From positions 1 through 5,421 of the forward strand of contig MVCT01000115.1 in the NCBI GenBank assembly GCA_002049945.1: 5,421 nucleotides of DNA, read 5' to 3'. Below are positions 5,223 through 5,421 of the stretch, piece by piece. The DNA comes from Candidatus Cloacimonas sp. 4484_140. GTDB taxonomy: Bacteria > Cloacimonadota > Cloacimonadia > JGIOTU-2. Position 1 is the stretch's first letter; each line of letters starts with the position of its first letter. The position numbers and the translations under genes were made by a program. The notes below the pieces were generated by a model. The model made no database searches and was not told the DNA's origin. It saw nothing but the letters and a program-made list of their open reading frames with translations.

Positions 5223-5421
5223 ATCCCTGCAATCTTCTAAAATCAACATTCGTTAATCGACATTCAGTGTTTCTTTGATTGAAGAACTCAGAACACCAAT
5301 TTCTGATTTATGAACTGCTATCCCTGCCATCTTCTAAAATCAACATTCGTTAATCGACATTCAGTGTTTCTTTGATTGAAGAACTCAGAACACTAATTTC
5401 TGATTTATGAACCGCTATCCC
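5223..5421. repeat. 97-bp tandem direct repeat, two copies plus start of a third at the window edge
   Basis: Copy 1 spans 5223-5319 and copy 2 spans 5320-5416; the first five bases of a third copy (ATCCC) occupy 5417-5421. The copies differ at three positions only (5231/5328 A-C, 5297/5394 C-T, 5316/5413 T-C). A period of 97 is not divisible by three, no gene was found across it, and nothing in it looks like protein. Each unit contains a bulged inverted repeat, TCTTC-TAA-AATCAA (5233-5246) against TTGATTGAAGA (5275-5285), and a second hairpin TCAGAA (5288-5293), 7-base loop, TTCTGA (5301-5306). Inside the first, a degenerate 14-base direct repeat (ATCAACATTCGTTA / ATCGACATTCAGTG) is visible. 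Full-unit conservation argues against CRISPR, where spacers differ. The array continues beyond the window, so copy number is unknown. Confidence 0.95.

Noticed and set aside
5223..5421. CRISPR array as an explanation for the repeated right end.
   Set aside because: The whole 97-bp unit is conserved, with no variable spacers and no cas genes in view.

Overview
This AT-rich window reads entirely on the + strand and looks like a chromosomal segment of a diderm (Gram-negative type) bacterium. The evidence is a sigma-54 factor, a RarA/MgsA-type AAA+ ATPase, a TolB-like PD40 propeller and an exported Spy/CpxP-like LTxxQ protein. The sigma-54 helix-turn-helix carries an RDVST core, as in Bacteroidota/Chlorobiota-type proteins, and the 61-residue protein resembles small proteins of FCB-group candidate phyla such as Cloacimonadota. 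That placement is an impression and not firm.

Layout. Positions 1-468 are the 3' end of a PD40 beta-propeller gene. A small two-helix membrane protein (541-777) follows. Then comes a spacer with a foldable element (799-858) and a 61-residue conserved-looking protein (893-1078). A 179-base gap follows, with two start-less open frames and a perfect TTGACA. Positions 1258-2405 hold rpoN in two pieces. Both ends are recognisable, but about 100 residues of the middle are missing and the halves lie in different frames, joined by a GTGA stop/start overlap. A NUDT22-like Nudix protein (2444-3220) overlaps the intact rarA gene (3213-4553) by 8 bases. A monocistronic Spy-like periplasmic protein (4639-5154) has a strong Shine-Dalgarno site and ends in a textbook intrinsic terminator (5175-5204). 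The right edge (5223-5421) is a 97-bp tandem repeat: two copies (94 of 97 identical) plus the first bases of a third. It is non-coding by period and can fold into two hairpins per unit.

How the parts work together. The Nudix and rarA genes look translationally coupled and may link nucleotide or nucleotide-sugar housekeeping with replication-fork maintenance. Spy-like proteins are periplasmic chaperones or metal/stress sensors. If the rpoN break is real, the organism has either lost sigma-54 function here or makes two separate sigma-54 pieces; if not, the assembly is wrong at about 1785-1795. No phage, insertion sequence, CRISPR array, tRNA or rRNA was seen. The least explained parts are the broken rpoN and the 97-bp repeat array, which runs off the window.
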